DNA of 64,000 nucleotides, taken from the NCBI GenBank assembly GCA_001897745.1, contig MKUH01000043.1, forward strand, positions 184,401-248,400, written 5' to 3'. Positions 1 to 10,346 of this stretch are shown here, in pieces. Every line of letters begins with the position of its first letter. The stretch's first letter is position 1. The notes beneath the pieces are model-generated. The model saw only the letters and a program-made list of their open reading frames with translations, had not been told where the DNA came from and made no database searches. The position numbers were made by a program, and so were the translations under genes. This DNA comes from Candidatus Accumulibacter sp. 66-26 (GTDB lineage Bacteria > Pseudomonadota > Gammaproteobacteria > Burkholderiales > Rhodocyclaceae).

Positions 1-1
1 T

Positions 2-745
2 CCGCAGAATCCCTGCCTGCACCTCGGCAAGCGCAAGATGGAGAGCTGGAACGGCCTGCTGTTCGGCGGTCCGCGCTCGGCGCAGGCCGATCTGGCCGGC
101 ATGAAGGTGGCGCACAAGCTCGACTTTTCGGGCTACAAGCTCGACAAGGTCGAAATCCACGAGTGCAATTACAACTGGAAGACCTTCATCGAGGTCTATC
201 TCGAGGATTATCACGTTGTCCCGTATCACCCCGGGCTCGGCAACTTCGTCACCTGCGACGATCTTTCCTGGCAGTTCGGCGAGTGGTACTCGGTGCAGCA
301 GGTCGGCGTCACCTCGCTGCTCAAGTCCGGCTCCAAGCCCTACGAGCGCTGGCAGAAGGCCGTGCGCGACTACTACGGCGAGGACAAGCCGGCGCAGGGC
401 GCGATCTGGCTGACCTACTACCCGAACATCATGGTCGAGTGGTATCCGCACGTGCTCGTCGTCTCGACGCTGATCCCGACCGACGTGAACAAGACGACCA
501 ACGTCGTCGAGTTTTACTACCCTGAGGACATCGCTCTCTTCGAACGCGAGTTCGTCGAGGCCGAGCAGGCAGCCTACATGGAAACGGCGATCGAGGACGA
601 CGACATCGGCGAGCGCATGGACCGCGGCCGCCTGGCGCTGCTGAAGGATGGGCGCAACGAGGTCGGTCCCTACCAGTCGCCGATGGAAGACGGCATGCAG
701 CACTTCCACGAGTTCTACCGCCGCATCCTCGAGCCGCATCTCTGA
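2..745 (+). CDS. Rieske-type aromatic ring-hydroxylating oxygenase, alpha subunit C-terminal part (5' truncated)
   Basis: The reading frame is already open at the window edge, so only the C-terminal catalytic part (about 247 residues) is present and the Rieske [2Fe-2S] domain must lie upstream. The visible segment reads CNYNWKTFIEVYLEDYH followed by VVPYH. That is the family's mononuclear-iron motif (D-x2-H-x4-H), with the two histidine codons at 212-214 and 227-229. Homologues attack aromatic rings or quaternary amines such as choline and carnitine, using electrons from a reductase partner. I cannot assign a substrate from this fragment, and I did not place the third iron ligand with confidence. 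The ATG at 38 is internal, not the start. The gene stands alone upstream of a transporter gene on the same strand. Confidence 0.8.
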   Translation, partial: PQNPCLHLGKRKMESWNGLLFGGPRSAQADLAGMKVAHKLDFSGYKLDKVEIHECNYNWKTFIEVYLEDYHVVPYHPGLGNFVTCDDLSWQFGEWYSVQQVGVTSLLKSGSKPYERWQKAVRDYYGEDKPAQGAIWLTYYPNIMVEWYPHVLVVSTLIPTDVNKTTNVVEFYYPEDIALFEREFVEAEQAAYMETAIEDDDIGERMDRGRLALLKDGRNEVGPYQSPMEDGMQHFHEFYRRILEPHL

Positions 746-823
746 TCCGGGAGTCGGGGCGGTAAGGCGGGTGTCGTTCCGGCGCCCGCGCCTTCCGCTC
801 CCCGGCTGCCAGCCTTCCGCCCC

Positions 824-1678
824 ATGCAATCCCTCTGGATGATCGTCGCCAGCTTCTGCTTCGCCTGCATGGGCGTTTGCGTGAAGCTGGCCGCCGACGA
901 CTTTTCGGCGCCCGAGATCGTCTTCTACCGCAGCGCCATCTCGCTGTGCTTCATGTTCGCGCTGATGCGCCTGCGCGGCGTGCCGATCGCGACGCCGCAC
1001 TGGCGCTTCCAGTTGCAGCGCGCGGCCAGCGGTTTTTTCTCGCTGTTGCTCTATTTCTACGCGATCGCCATGCTGCCGCTGGCCACCGCCGTGACCCTGA
1101 GCTACACCTCGCCGCTCTTCCTCGCGCTCTATCTCGTCTGGTTCGGCCGGCAGCGCCTGCGCGGCGGCATGCTCGGCGCGCTCCTGCTCGGTTTCGTCGG
1201 CGTCGTCCTGCTGCTGCGCCCGACGCTGCACGCCGACCAGCTGCTCGGCGGACTGCTCGGACTCGGTGCCGGCATCCTCGCCGGCCTGGCCTATTACAAC
1301 GTGCGCGAACTCGGCGCGCGCGGCGAAACCGAGTCGCGCACGGTGTTCTATTTCTCGCTGCTGTCCACCGTGCTCAGCGTGCCCTGGATGGCCGTCCAGG
1401 GCTTCCATGCCGTCGATCTGCGTTCCGGATTGCTGCTGCTCGGAGTCGGCGCTTTCGCCACGCTCGCCCAACTGGCAATGACGCGCGCCTACCGCCGGGG
1501 AAAGACGCTCGTCGCCGCCAGCCTGGCCTACTCCACGGTCGTCTTCGCCAGCCTGTTCGGCATGCTGTTCTGGGCGGAAAAGCTGTCGCCCGAGGCCTGG
1601 CTGGCGATCGCCCTGATCGTCGCCAGCGGTATGGCGGCCAGCCGCTTCTCGCGCGCCAATCCGGCCGAGCAGGATTAG
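824..1678 (+). CDS. EamA/DMT-family inner-membrane transporter
   Basis: The product is 284 residues and almost entirely hydrophobic, with about ten predicted membrane segments. It is arranged as two repeated five-helix halves, which is the EamA (drug/metabolite transporter) layout. It begins MQSLWMIVASFCFACMGVCVK, where a short cytoplasmic start runs straight into helix 1, and it carries the Pro/Gly-rich helix ends usual in this family. Such proteins export or import small metabolites, and the substrate cannot be told from sequence. No good Shine-Dalgarno sequence precedes the ATG, so the start is supported by homology-like helix position rather than by ribosome-binding signals. Confidence 0.85.
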   Translation: MQSLWMIVASFCFACMGVCVKLAADDFSAPEIVFYRSAISLCFMFALMRLRGVPIATPHWRFQLQRAASGFFSLLLYFYAIAMLPLATAVTLSYTSPLFLALYLVWFGRQRLRGGMLGALLLGFVGVVLLLRPTLHADQLLGGLLGLGAGILAGLAYYNVRELGARGETESRTVFYFSLLSTVLSVPWMAVQGFHAVDLRSGLLLLGVGAFATLAQLAMTRAYRRGKTLVAASLAYSTVVFASLFGMLFWAEKLSPEAWLAIALIVASGMAASRFSRANPAEQD

Positions 1679-1725
1679 CCCCCCAGTAATGCTAAACTGA
1701 AAAAAAACCAACAACCGGAGCCATC

Positions 1726-2085
1726 ATGATCGTTACCGACCACCAGCCGAACCGTGTGGACGTCACCGTTTTCGGCGAGTTCACGCTGGCCGACTACAAG
1801 GAATTCGAAGAGCTCATCAATTACAAGATCAAGTTCGAGGGGCCGGTCGACCTCTACTTCGATCTGCGCCAGATGGCCGATTTCACGCTCGACGTGGCGT
1901 GGGAGGAACTGGTCTTCTCGCGTTCGCACGCCAACGACTTCAAGCGCATCGCCGTCGTCACCGACAGCCAGTGGGTGACCTGGAGCGCCTGGCTGTCGCA
2001 GATTTTCGTGCGTGCCGACATGCGCATCTTCGACGACGAGCTCGAAGCGCGCGCCTGGCTGAGCGAAGCGGACGAACCCGCGTGA
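1726..2085 (+). CDS. SpoIIAA/STAS-like small protein
   Basis: This 119-residue soluble protein has alternating beta strands and helices (VDVTVFGEFTLADYKEFEEL, later VDLYFDLRQM and IAVVTDSQW). The pattern is that of the SpoIIAA-like STAS fold, formerly DUF3478. Members are small stand-alone proteins of uncertain role, sometimes thought to bind lipids or to act like anti-anti-sigma factors. It has no signal peptide and is probably cytoplasmic. The TGA stop (2083-2085) overlaps the GTG start of the following sulfurtransferase, so the two are probably translated in a coupled manner. An A-rich stretch with ggag about ten bases before the ATG looks like the ribosome-binding site. Confidence 0.8.
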   Translation: MIVTDHQPNRVDVTVFGEFTLADYKEFEELINYKIKFEGPVDLYFDLRQMADFTLDVAWEELVFSRSHANDFKRIAVVTDSQWVTWSAWLSQIFVRADMRIFDDELEARAWLSEADEPA

Positions 2086-2921
2086 GTTTCACGACGCTGG
2101 TCGACGGCGCGACGCTCGCCGCGCATCTCGACGATGCCGGCTGGCGCGTCTTCGACTGCCGCCACCAGCTCGCCGATCCGGCGGCCGGCGAGGCGGCCTA
2201 CGCTGCCGGCCACCTGCCGGGCGCGAGCTTCCTGCACCTCGACCGCGATCTTTCCGGGCCGATGACCGGCAGCAACGGCCGGCATCCGCTGCCCGATCCG
2301 CAGCGCCTCGCCGCCCGGCTGGCGGCGGCCGGCGTCTCGAACTCGACGCAGGTCGTCGCCTACGACGACGCCGGCGGCATGATCGCCGGCCGCCTGTGGT
2401 GGCTGCTGCGCTGGCTCGGGCACGAGCGGGTGGCCCTGCTCGACGGCGGCATCCAGGGCTGGCAGGCCGCGGGGCGGCCGCTCTCCCGCGCGGTGCCGCA
2501 GCCGGCGCCCGCCGTGTTCGCGGCGGCGCCGCGCGACTGGGTGGTGGATGCCGACACCCTGCTCGCCAACCTCGACGGCGGCGAACTGTGTGTCGTCGAC
2601 GCGCGCAGCCCGGACCGCTTCCGCGGCGAGAACGAAACGCTGGACCGGGTCGGCGGCCACATTCCGGGCGCGCGCAACCGCTTCTTTCGCGACAACCTCG
2701 ACGCCGACGGCTGCTTCCGGCCGGCCGCTGAACTGCGCCGCGAGTTTTCCGCCCTGCTCGCCGGCGTCGCTCCGGCGCAGGTCGTGATGCAGTGCGGCTC
2801 GGGCGTCAGCGCCTGCCACAACCTGCTGGCCATGGAAATCGCCGGGCTGCCCGGCGCCAGGCTCTACGCCGGCTCGTGGAGCGAATGGTGCAGCGATCCG
2901 GCGCGGCCGGTCGTCGCGTAG
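2082..2921 (+). CDS. sseA: 3-mercaptopyruvate/thiosulfate sulfurtransferase (tandem rhodanese)
   Basis: The 279-residue protein has two rhodanese domains. The N-terminal one (about 1-125) is inactive-like, and the C-terminal one (about 150-279) carries the active-site loop CGSGVSA with the catalytic cysteine that holds the persulfide. That loop resembles the CG(S/T)GV(T/S) loop of mercaptopyruvate sulfurtransferases more than the CRKGVT loop of thiosulfate rhodaneses. I chose the GTG at 2082 because it overlaps the previous stop and places the first beta strand directly after the start; the frame is open further upstream only as an overlap with the preceding gene. The sulfur acceptor is unknown. 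There is no signal peptide, so it is cytoplasmic. Confidence 0.87.
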   Translation: MSFTTLVDGATLAAHLDDAGWRVFDCRHQLADPAAGEAAYAAGHLPGASFLHLDRDLSGPMTGSNGRHPLPDPQRLAARLAAAGVSNSTQVVAYDDAGGMIAGRLWWLLRWLGHERVALLDGGIQGWQAAGRPLSRAVPQPAPAVFAAAPRDWVVDADTLLANLDGGELCVVDARSPDRFRGENETLDRVGGHIPGARNRFFRDNLDADGCFRPAAELRREFSALLAGVAPAQVVMQCGSGVSACHNLLAMEIAGLPGARLYAGSWSEWCSDPARPVVA

Positions 2922-3043
2922 TTTTTTCCTCCGGCGGTCAACCCGCGATGGGATGACGCGTTCATCGGAATGACCCGCGAATATCTCGTGGTCGAAAGGG
3001 GCCGCTCGAACGGTCCTGTCATTTCCAACAGAGAGGAACAAAA

Positions 3044-3259
3044 ATGAAGCTGATTACCCTACTGATCGCCGCCGTGTTCGCCACCGGTTCCGCTTTCGCC
3101 GCCGACGCGCAGGCACCCGCCGCTGCCCCGACGGCCCCTGCCGCGACCGCGGCTCCGGCCGCCGAGCCGGCGGCCAAGCCGGTCAAGGCCAAGAAGGCGA
3201 AGAAGCACAAGAAGGCGAAGAAAGCCGAAGCCGCTCCGGCGACCGAAGCCGGCAAGTAA
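3044..3259 (+). CDS. Small secreted Ala/Pro/Lys-rich protein (acid-shock-like composition)
   Basis: This 71-residue product starts with a clear signal peptide (MKLITLLIAAVFATGSAFAA, cleavage after AFA). After that come an Ala/Pro-rich stretch and a strongly basic run of KAKKAKKHKKAKK type. There is no globular domain. The composition resembles the periplasmic acid-shock protein Asr of enterobacteria, but low-complexity similarity is weak evidence and I do not name it asr. A good ribosome-binding site (gagaggaa) lies before the ATG, and an intrinsic terminator follows 25 bases after the stop, so it is a separate transcription unit, probably well expressed. Confidence 0.72.
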   Translation: MKLITLLIAAVFATGSAFAADAQAPAAAPTAPAATAAPAAEPAAKPVKAKKAKKHKKAKKAEAAPATEAGK

Positions 3260-3283
3260 TTCCTGCCGCTGCGTCGGGCAAGG

Positions 3284-3312
3284 AAAAACAGGGCTTCGGC
3301 CCTGTTTTTTTT
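3284..3312 (+). terminator. Rho-independent terminator with UUCG loop
   Basis: An eleven-base stem, AAAAACAGGGC pairing with GCCCTGTTTTT, closes a stable TTCG tetraloop and ends in eight T residues. It sits 25 bases after the stop of the small Lys-rich protein gene and would end that transcript. Confidence 0.9.
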
Positions 3313-3480
3313 GCCGGCGCGCCGTCTGCCGGCGCGCCGCAGCGGGCCGGCGGCGCTTCCGGAACTCCGCCTGCGGGCGGGGTCCAACACATATCCGCCG
3401 CCGCCGCTCCCGCGTTGCCCAGCCCTTCGCTCCGGTTTGCGGGGAAGCGCGTCGTGCCGGGCGGAAAAAGGAGCGTCATC

Positions 3481-4071
3481 ATGTCGATTCCCAATCTTCC
3501 CGCAATGTTCATCTCCGAAACGACCGGCTGGGGCGAGTTGGCCCGCCTGCATCCGCCGGTCACCAAGCTCTTCCTGCGGCTGGTCGTGCCGATGTCGATC
3601 GTGCCGCCGGTGATGTACGCCTACGCGGAGCTGATCCATCCCGGTCGCGTTTTTCCGCTGTCGGTGCCGGCGCTAAGCGCGACGCAGCTGCTGGTGTCCG
3701 GCGCCGTGCTGTTCGCCGTGCAGTTGGCCATGGTGTCCTTCATGGCCATGCTGATCCGCCGCATGTGCATGGCGCGCGATCACGATCCGGCCTTCGAGGA
3801 AGCCTACGCGCTGGCCGCCGTGGCGCCGGTGCCCCTGTGGCTCTCGTCGCTGGCGCTGTTCGTGCCGAGCCTGTGGTTCAACGTCGGCGTCGTCACGCTG
3901 GCCTGGGTAGCCTCGCTGGCGCTGATCCGGCACGGCGTACGCCCGCTGCTCGGCGTGCGCGACGCGCAGAAGGCGCACTACATCTCCAATCTGGTCAGCC
4001 TGGCCGGCGTCGGCGCGTGGATCGCGCTGCTGGTCGTCTCCGGCGAGATTCTCAGCCTGCTGCTCGGCTGA
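3481..4071 (+). CDS. Yip1-domain inner-membrane protein
   Basis: The 196-residue protein has an N-terminal soluble segment followed by about five membrane helices. Its WGELARLHPPV start, then PPVMYAYAELIHPGR and repeated hydrophobic blocks, match the bacterial Yip1 domain family, whose role is unknown. I chose the ATG at 3481 because AAAAAGGAG lies eight bases upstream; an earlier in-frame ATG at 3415 would add a basic, uncharacteristic leader lacking a ribosome-binding site. The gene ends ten bases before the end of the convergent hydrolase gene. Confidence 0.8.
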   Translation: MSIPNLPAMFISETTGWGELARLHPPVTKLFLRLVVPMSIVPPVMYAYAELIHPGRVFPLSVPALSATQLLVSGAVLFAVQLAMVSFMAMLIRRMCMARDHDPAFEEAYALAAVAPVPLWLSSLALFVPSLWFNVGVVTLAWVASLALIRHGVRPLLGVRDAQKAHYISNLVSLAGVGAWIALLVVSGEILSLLLG

Positions 4072-4080
4072 TCCGCTCCC

Positions 4081-4950
4081 TCAGCTTTCGAGGGCGGGCA
4101 GCAGCCGGCCCCGCCACAGCGTGTCGGCGAAGCGCCGGCGGAAGAAGCCGAAGTGGCCGATGCGCTTGACGCCGATCTCCCGTGGCGCGATGCGCGTCAT
4201 GGTGCGTGCCGCGCCGGTGTAGAAGGCGTGGATCGACTCGGTGTTGCGCGCCGACATGAACTCGTCGTCGGTGAATGAAAGCGAGACGATGGGCGTTTCG
4301 ACCGCCGCGTACAGGCGGCGCACCGCTTCCCCCTCGACGCCGACCGCGTAGTCGCGGTCGAGGCACCAGCGCCGCCATTGCGCCATGACGCCGCGCGGCA
4401 GATCGCCGACCTTGCGCAGGCGGCGACCGGGGAAGTAGCCGAAGAGCGGCAGCGCGAGCGGCACGACGAAATACCACAGCCACCACACGTAGCAGCGCAG
4501 CGTCCAGGTGTTCTCGCGCCAGTAGCCGCTGCCGGTGGCGACGGTGATCGCCTTGGCGAGGCGCGTGTGCCGCGGGCAGAAGGGCAGGATCTGGCCGCCC
4601 AGGCTGTGCCCGATCCAGTACAGCGGCAGGCCGGGAAAGCGTTCGGCGAGCGCGTCGAGCGCGGCGGCGCAGTCGAGGCTGCCCCAGTCGACGAGGTCGG
4701 CGTGCAGGCCGCGCAGGCTGCCGTGCCGCGAATGCCCCATGCCGCGATAGTCGAAGGTGGCGACCGCGTAGCCCTGTTCGGCGAGCCAGTCGGCGAAGGC
4801 GCCGTAATAGTCCTGGCCGACGCCCATGGCGGGGACGATCAGAACGGCGCCGCGCGCGCTGCCTTCGCCGCGGGGTGCGTGGAAGCGGGCGGCGAGGGCG
4901 GTGCCGTCGCTCGCGGTGACGGTTTCGAGGGGGCGGCGGTGGGCTGTCAT
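4081..4950 (-). CDS. Alpha/beta hydrolase (serine aminopeptidase/lysophospholipase-like)
   Basis: The product is 289 residues. It contains the nucleophile elbow GHSLGG (WIGHSLGGQILPF) and an oxyanion/start region VLIVPAMGVGQDYYGAFADWL. A DD pair in SLSFTDDEFMS is the likely site of the acid residue, and a late histidine (IGHFGFF) completes the triad. The layout is that of Hydrolase_4-type proteins, which split esters or acyl glycerides. The ATG (4948-4950) overlaps the stop of the upstream tetR gene by four bases (ATGA), so the two are translationally coupled and probably work together. The context with fadH suggests fatty-acyl or related ester metabolism, which is inference. Confidence 0.85.
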   Translation of the reverse strand: MTAHRRPLETVTASDGTALAARFHAPRGEGSARGAVLIVPAMGVGQDYYGAFADWLAEQGYAVATFDYRGMGHSRHGSLRGLHADLVDWGSLDCAAALDALAERFPGLPLYWIGHSLGGQILPFCPRHTRLAKAITVATGSGYWRENTWTLRCYVWWLWYFVVPLALPLFGYFPGRRLRKVGDLPRGVMAQWRRWCLDRDYAVGVEGEAVRRLYAAVETPIVSLSFTDDEFMSARNTESIHAFYTGAARTMTRIAPREIGVKRIGHFGFFRRRFADTLWRGRLLPALES

Positions 4951-5603
4951 GATGTATTCCGTTGTGCGTTCCGCCCCGCCGAAGCTTCGGGAGGCGCCGC
5001 CGTTCCGGGCGCTTTCGGCGCGCGCCCGAGGAGCAGGGCGATGCAGGATTCGGCCAGTTCGTCGAGCGACAGCGGGCCGTCGGCGCGGTACCACTGCGTC
5101 GTCCAGTTGAGCATGCCGAACAGCAGCAGGCGGGTCGGCGGCGCCGCGCTGGCCAGCGTGCCGGCTGCCGCCAGCTGTTCGAGCGTTTCCTGCCAGGGCT
5201 GCTGGTAGCGGTCGAAAGCGGCGGCGATCTCGGCGCGCTCGGCGGCGTCGAGCGCGCGCGTCTCGCCGAGCAGCATCGGCGCCGGGCATTCGCCTTCGAG
5301 CAGGTTGCCGAGGTGGGCGCGCACCATCGCGCGCAGGCGCGCTTCCGGATCGGCGATTGCCGCCGTGGTCGCGCGCAGGCGCTCGGCGCCGGCTTCGAGG
5401 CCGCCGATCATCGCCGCCTTGAGCAGTTCCTGCTTGCTGCGGAAGTGGTAGAAGGGGCTGCCCGAGCGCATGCCGACGGCCTCCGCGATGTCGCGCGTGG
5501 TCGTCGCGTCGAAGCCCTTCTCGACGAACAGGCGCGCCGCCGCGCGCAGCAGTTCGCTGCGCCGGCTGGCGTCGGGGGGCTGGGGCTTGCGACCGCGCGC
5601 CAC
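4947..5603 (-). CDS. TetR-family transcriptional regulator
   Basis: The protein is 218 residues. An N-terminal helix-turn-helix (about 15-62) reads LLRAAARLFVEKGFDATTTR then DIAEAVGMRSGSPFYHFRSK, the standard TetR/AcrR recognition pattern. The C-terminal half is an all-helical ligand-binding and dimerisation domain with no recognised inducer. It lies three bases after fadH and overlaps the hydrolase gene by four bases, so it is co-transcribed with both. This arrangement fits a repressor of its own operon that senses an acyl-CoA or fatty acid. The near-palindrome upstream of fadH is its most likely operator (inference). Confidence 0.9.
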   Translation of the reverse strand: MARGRKPQPPDASRRSELLRAAARLFVEKGFDATTTRDIAEAVGMRSGSPFYHFRSKQELLKAAMIGGLEAGAERLRATTAAIADPEARLRAMVRAHLGNLLEGECPAPMLLGETRALDAAERAEIAAAFDRYQQPWQETLEQLAAAGTLASAAPPTRLLLFGMLNWTTQWYRADGPLSLDELAESCIALLLGRAPKAPGTAAPPEASAGRNAQRNTS

Positions 5604-5606
5604 GGC

Positions 5607-7703
<2,097 letters not shown>

Positions 7704-7829
7704 TTTTTCAGGCGCCCGGAAATTGCAAGCGGAATGATGCAGGCGGTCGAAATGGCTAGTGAGAGACGGGCGGTGAAAACGGGCGGGAAAAACGCTTGGC
7801 GAGGAGAGCGGGCCACGGGCAACGGAAGT

Positions 7830-8555
7830 TCACGCCGGCGCGCCGGCGCAGGCGCGTAGTGCCGCCAGGTCGACGATCTCGATGCCGCCCCGCCGCAGGC
7901 GCACGACGCCCTGTGCCGCGAGCTCGCGCAGGATCTGGTTGGTCGTCTGGCGCGACAGCGCGACCATCTGCGCAAGCTGATCCTGCGGGATGCGGATCAG
8001 CGGCCGGCCGGCGGCGGCACCCTCGCCGTAGCCGTCGGCGATCATCGCAATACGCTGCGCCAGGCGCATCGGCGCCGGCATCAGCGTCATCCCTTCGAGG
8101 GCGACGAAGGCGAGGCGCAGCTTGTCGGCGAGCAGCAGGCCGAGGTCGCGCCAGTATTCGGGATGCGCGCGCAGCAGGGCGTTCAGCGCGTCCTGCGGCA
8201 CCTGCAGCAGGGTGCAGGCATCGACCGCCCAGGCGTCGTGCGTGCGCGGGCCGCCGTCGAACAGCGCGATCTCGCCGAACCAGGCCGGCGGTTCGAGGAA
8301 GAGGAGCAGCGCCTCCTTGCCCGATTCGGCGACGCCGCTCACGCGCAGCGCGCCGTCGAGCACGCAGTAGAGACCGTCGGCCGCGTCGCCGCGCGCGAAC
8401 AGGCGCTCGCCGCCGGCCAGCCGGCGCTCGCCGGCGGCGTCGAGCAGCGCGGCCTGCAGCGCCGGCGCGGCGCTGCGGAACCAGCGCCCGCCGCGCAGCA
8501 GCGGCAGGTGGGCGGCGCGGGCGCCGGGGCTGAGGCGGACGGCGGCGTTCGACAT
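7830..8555 (-). CDS. Crp/Fnr-family transcriptional regulator
   Basis: The 241-residue protein combines a cyclic-nucleotide-binding-type beta barrel (about 30-145; GDAADGLYCVLDGALRV, then EIALFDGGPRTHDAWA) with a C-terminal winged helix-turn-helix (about 175-225; QLAQMVALSRQTTNQILREL). It lacks the N-terminal cysteine cluster of FNR, so it is not an oxygen-sensing FNR, and its ligand is unknown. I chose the ATG at 8553-8555 because GGAGC precedes it with proper spacing. The gene begins 41 bases after the ThDP enzyme gene on the same strand, so it may be the operon's own regulator. Confidence 0.85.
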   Translation of the reverse strand: MSNAAVRLSPGARAAHLPLLRGGRWFRSAAPALQAALLDAAGERRLAGGERLFARGDAADGLYCVLDGALRVSGVAESGKEALLLFLEPPAWFGEIALFDGGPRTHDAWAVDACTLLQVPQDALNALLRAHPEYWRDLGLLLADKLRLAFVALEGMTLMPAPMRLAQRIAMIADGYGEGAAAGRPLIRIPQDQLAQMVALSRQTTNQILRELAAQGVVRLRRGGIEIVDLAALRACAGAPA

Positions 8556-8596
8556 GGCGGTGCTCCTGCGGTCGGAATGCCGCCGATTATCCGTCC

Positions 8597-10330
8597 TTAT
8601 CCGGTGACGCGGCGCGCCATCGCGCGCGCCGCCATGCGCAGGCGCTGGGCCAGCGGGAAGCGCCGGAAGTTGGTCCTCACCGCGCCCTGCGTGAAGGCCG
8701 TGCGCTTGGTGTAGTCGATGGCGACGTCGACGATGACCGGGCCGCCGCGCGCCGCCGCAGCGCGGGCGGCGGCAATCGCTTCCGCGCAGGCGTCGTCGCG
8801 GGAAAGCGCGACGTAGTCGGCGCCGGTGGCGGCGGCGACGCCGGCCAGATCGAGCGCGCCGAGCGTGGTGCACGGCTTGCGGTTGTAGGGGATTTCCTGG
8901 GCCTGCGCAATCTGCGACAGCGTGCCGTCGTTGAAGACGAAGTAGACGATGCCGAGTCCGAGGCGGGTCGCGGTGACGATCTCCATGCAGGTCATCTGGA
9001 AGGCGCCGTCGCCGACGATGGCGAACACCTCGCGCGCCGGATTGGCGAGGCGCGCGCCGATCGCCGCCGGGACGGCGTAGCCCATGGCGTTGAAGTCGGT
9101 CGGCACGATCAGTGCGCCGCTCGTGCGCACCGGGAAGAGTTCGGCGGTCAGATAAGTGTGGTTGCCGTCGTCGACGACGGCGATCGCGTCGTCGGGCAGC
9201 GCGGCGCGCAGGGCCTGGAAGAAGCGCGCTGGATTGACCCGGCCGCGGCTGTCGTGCGCCAGCCAGGCGGCGAGGTAGGCCGCCTTGTCGGCGGCGATGC
9301 GCCGTTGCCGGGCGCCGTCCGGCGCGCGCGGTTCGCCGCTCCGGCGCAGTTCGGCGAGCAGGCCGTCGAGCACGGTGGCGGCGTCGCCCTCGATGGCGAC
9401 GGCGGCCGGGTAGTTGGCGTCGAAGACCTGCGGGTTGATGTCGACGTGGATTAGTCCGGGCGGTACGTCGACGCCGTAGCTGCCGGTGGCGATCTCGCCG
9501 AAGCGGGTGCCGACGGCGAGCAGGCAGTCGCAGCCGGCGAAGGCGTTGCGCGCGGCCGGAACGGCGGCTTCGCCGAAGCCGAAGCCGGTGTGCAGCGGGT
9601 GCTCGGCCGGGAAGGCGGCGAGTCCCTGCAGGGTGGTGGCCACCGGCGCCTGCAGGAAGTCGGCGATGGCGCGCGTCTGCGCGGCGGCGCCGCGCGCCCC
9701 CCAGCCGACGAAAAGCGCTGGCTTCTTCGCGGCAAGCAGCAATGCGGCGGCGCGCGCAAGGTCGGCCGGTACCGCCGCCGGGGCCGCCGGGGGCGGCGGC
9801 AGCGCGGGGAGAGCGCCGACCTCGGCGGGGAAGAGCTGGAGGTTGACCGGAATCTCGACGAAGACCGGCCCCGGCTCGCCGGCGTTGGCGATGCGGTGCG
9901 CGGCGTAGATCGTCGGCACGATCTCGTCGTGCCGCTCAATGCGGAAGGTGGCCTTGGTCAGCGGGCGCAGGAAGGCGTGCTGGTCGATCTCGTGCAGTTG
10001 GTAGCGCTTGCCGAGGTCGCTGCGGATGCCGCCGCAGATGACGAGCATCGGGATACCGTCGAGGAAGGCTTCGCCGATGCCGCTGGCGGCGTGCGTGGCG
10101 CCGGCGGCGGGGACGATGACCAGCGTCCCGGTGCGCGCCGAGCAGCGGCTCACCGCGTCGGCCATGAACGCGCCGCCGCCCTCGTGGGTGACGAGGATGG
10201 GCGTGATGCGCGGCGAATTGTTGAGCTCGTCGTAAAGCTCGGTGTTGTGCACGCCGGGGATGCCGAAGGTGAACTCGATGCCGAGGTTTTCGAGGGCGTG
10301 TACGGCCAGCCAGGCGCCGGTCTTTTTCAT
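8597..10330 (-). CDS. Thiamine-diphosphate-dependent enzyme (acetolactate synthase/decarboxylase-like)
   Basis: The 577-residue protein has the three-domain layout of the ThDP family. The N-terminal PYR domain carries the catalytic glutamate (VTHEGGGAFMADAV), a central domain reads LFVGWGARGAA, and the C-terminal PP domain holds the GDG...N cofactor motif (VGDGAFQMTCMEIVTATRLG, then VFND). Members include acetolactate synthase, benzoylformate decarboxylase and sulfopyruvate-type decarboxylases. The presence beside a flavin dehydrogenase, and not beside ilvH or ilvC, argues against branched-chain amino acid synthesis. The substrate is not predictable. AAGGAG precedes the ATG, and the gene lies 16 bases after the flavoprotein gene. 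Confidence 0.85.
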   Translation of the reverse strand: MKKTGAWLAVHALENLGIEFTFGIPGVHNTELYDELNNSPRITPILVTHEGGGAFMADAVSRCSARTGTLVIVPAAGATHAASGIGEAFLDGIPMLVICGGIRSDLGKRYQLHEIDQHAFLRPLTKATFRIERHDEIVPTIYAAHRIANAGEPGPVFVEIPVNLQLFPAEVGALPALPPPPAAPAAVPADLARAAALLLAAKKPALFVGWGARGAAAQTRAIADFLQAPVATTLQGLAAFPAEHPLHTGFGFGEAAVPAARNAFAGCDCLLAVGTRFGEIATGSYGVDVPPGLIHVDINPQVFDANYPAAVAIEGDAATVLDGLLAELRRSGEPRAPDGARQRRIAADKAAYLAAWLAHDSRGRVNPARFFQALRAALPDDAIAVVDDGNHTYLTAELFPVRTSGALIVPTDFNAMGYAVPAAIGARLANPAREVFAIVGDGAFQMTCMEIVTATRLGLGIVYFVFNDGTLSQIAQAQEIPYNRKPCTTLGALDLAGVAAATGADYVALSRDDACAEAIAAARAAAARGGPVIVDVAIDYTKRTAFTQGAVRTNFRRFPLAQRLRMAARAMARRVTG

Positions 10331-10346
10331 GTCGTCTCCTTGCTTT

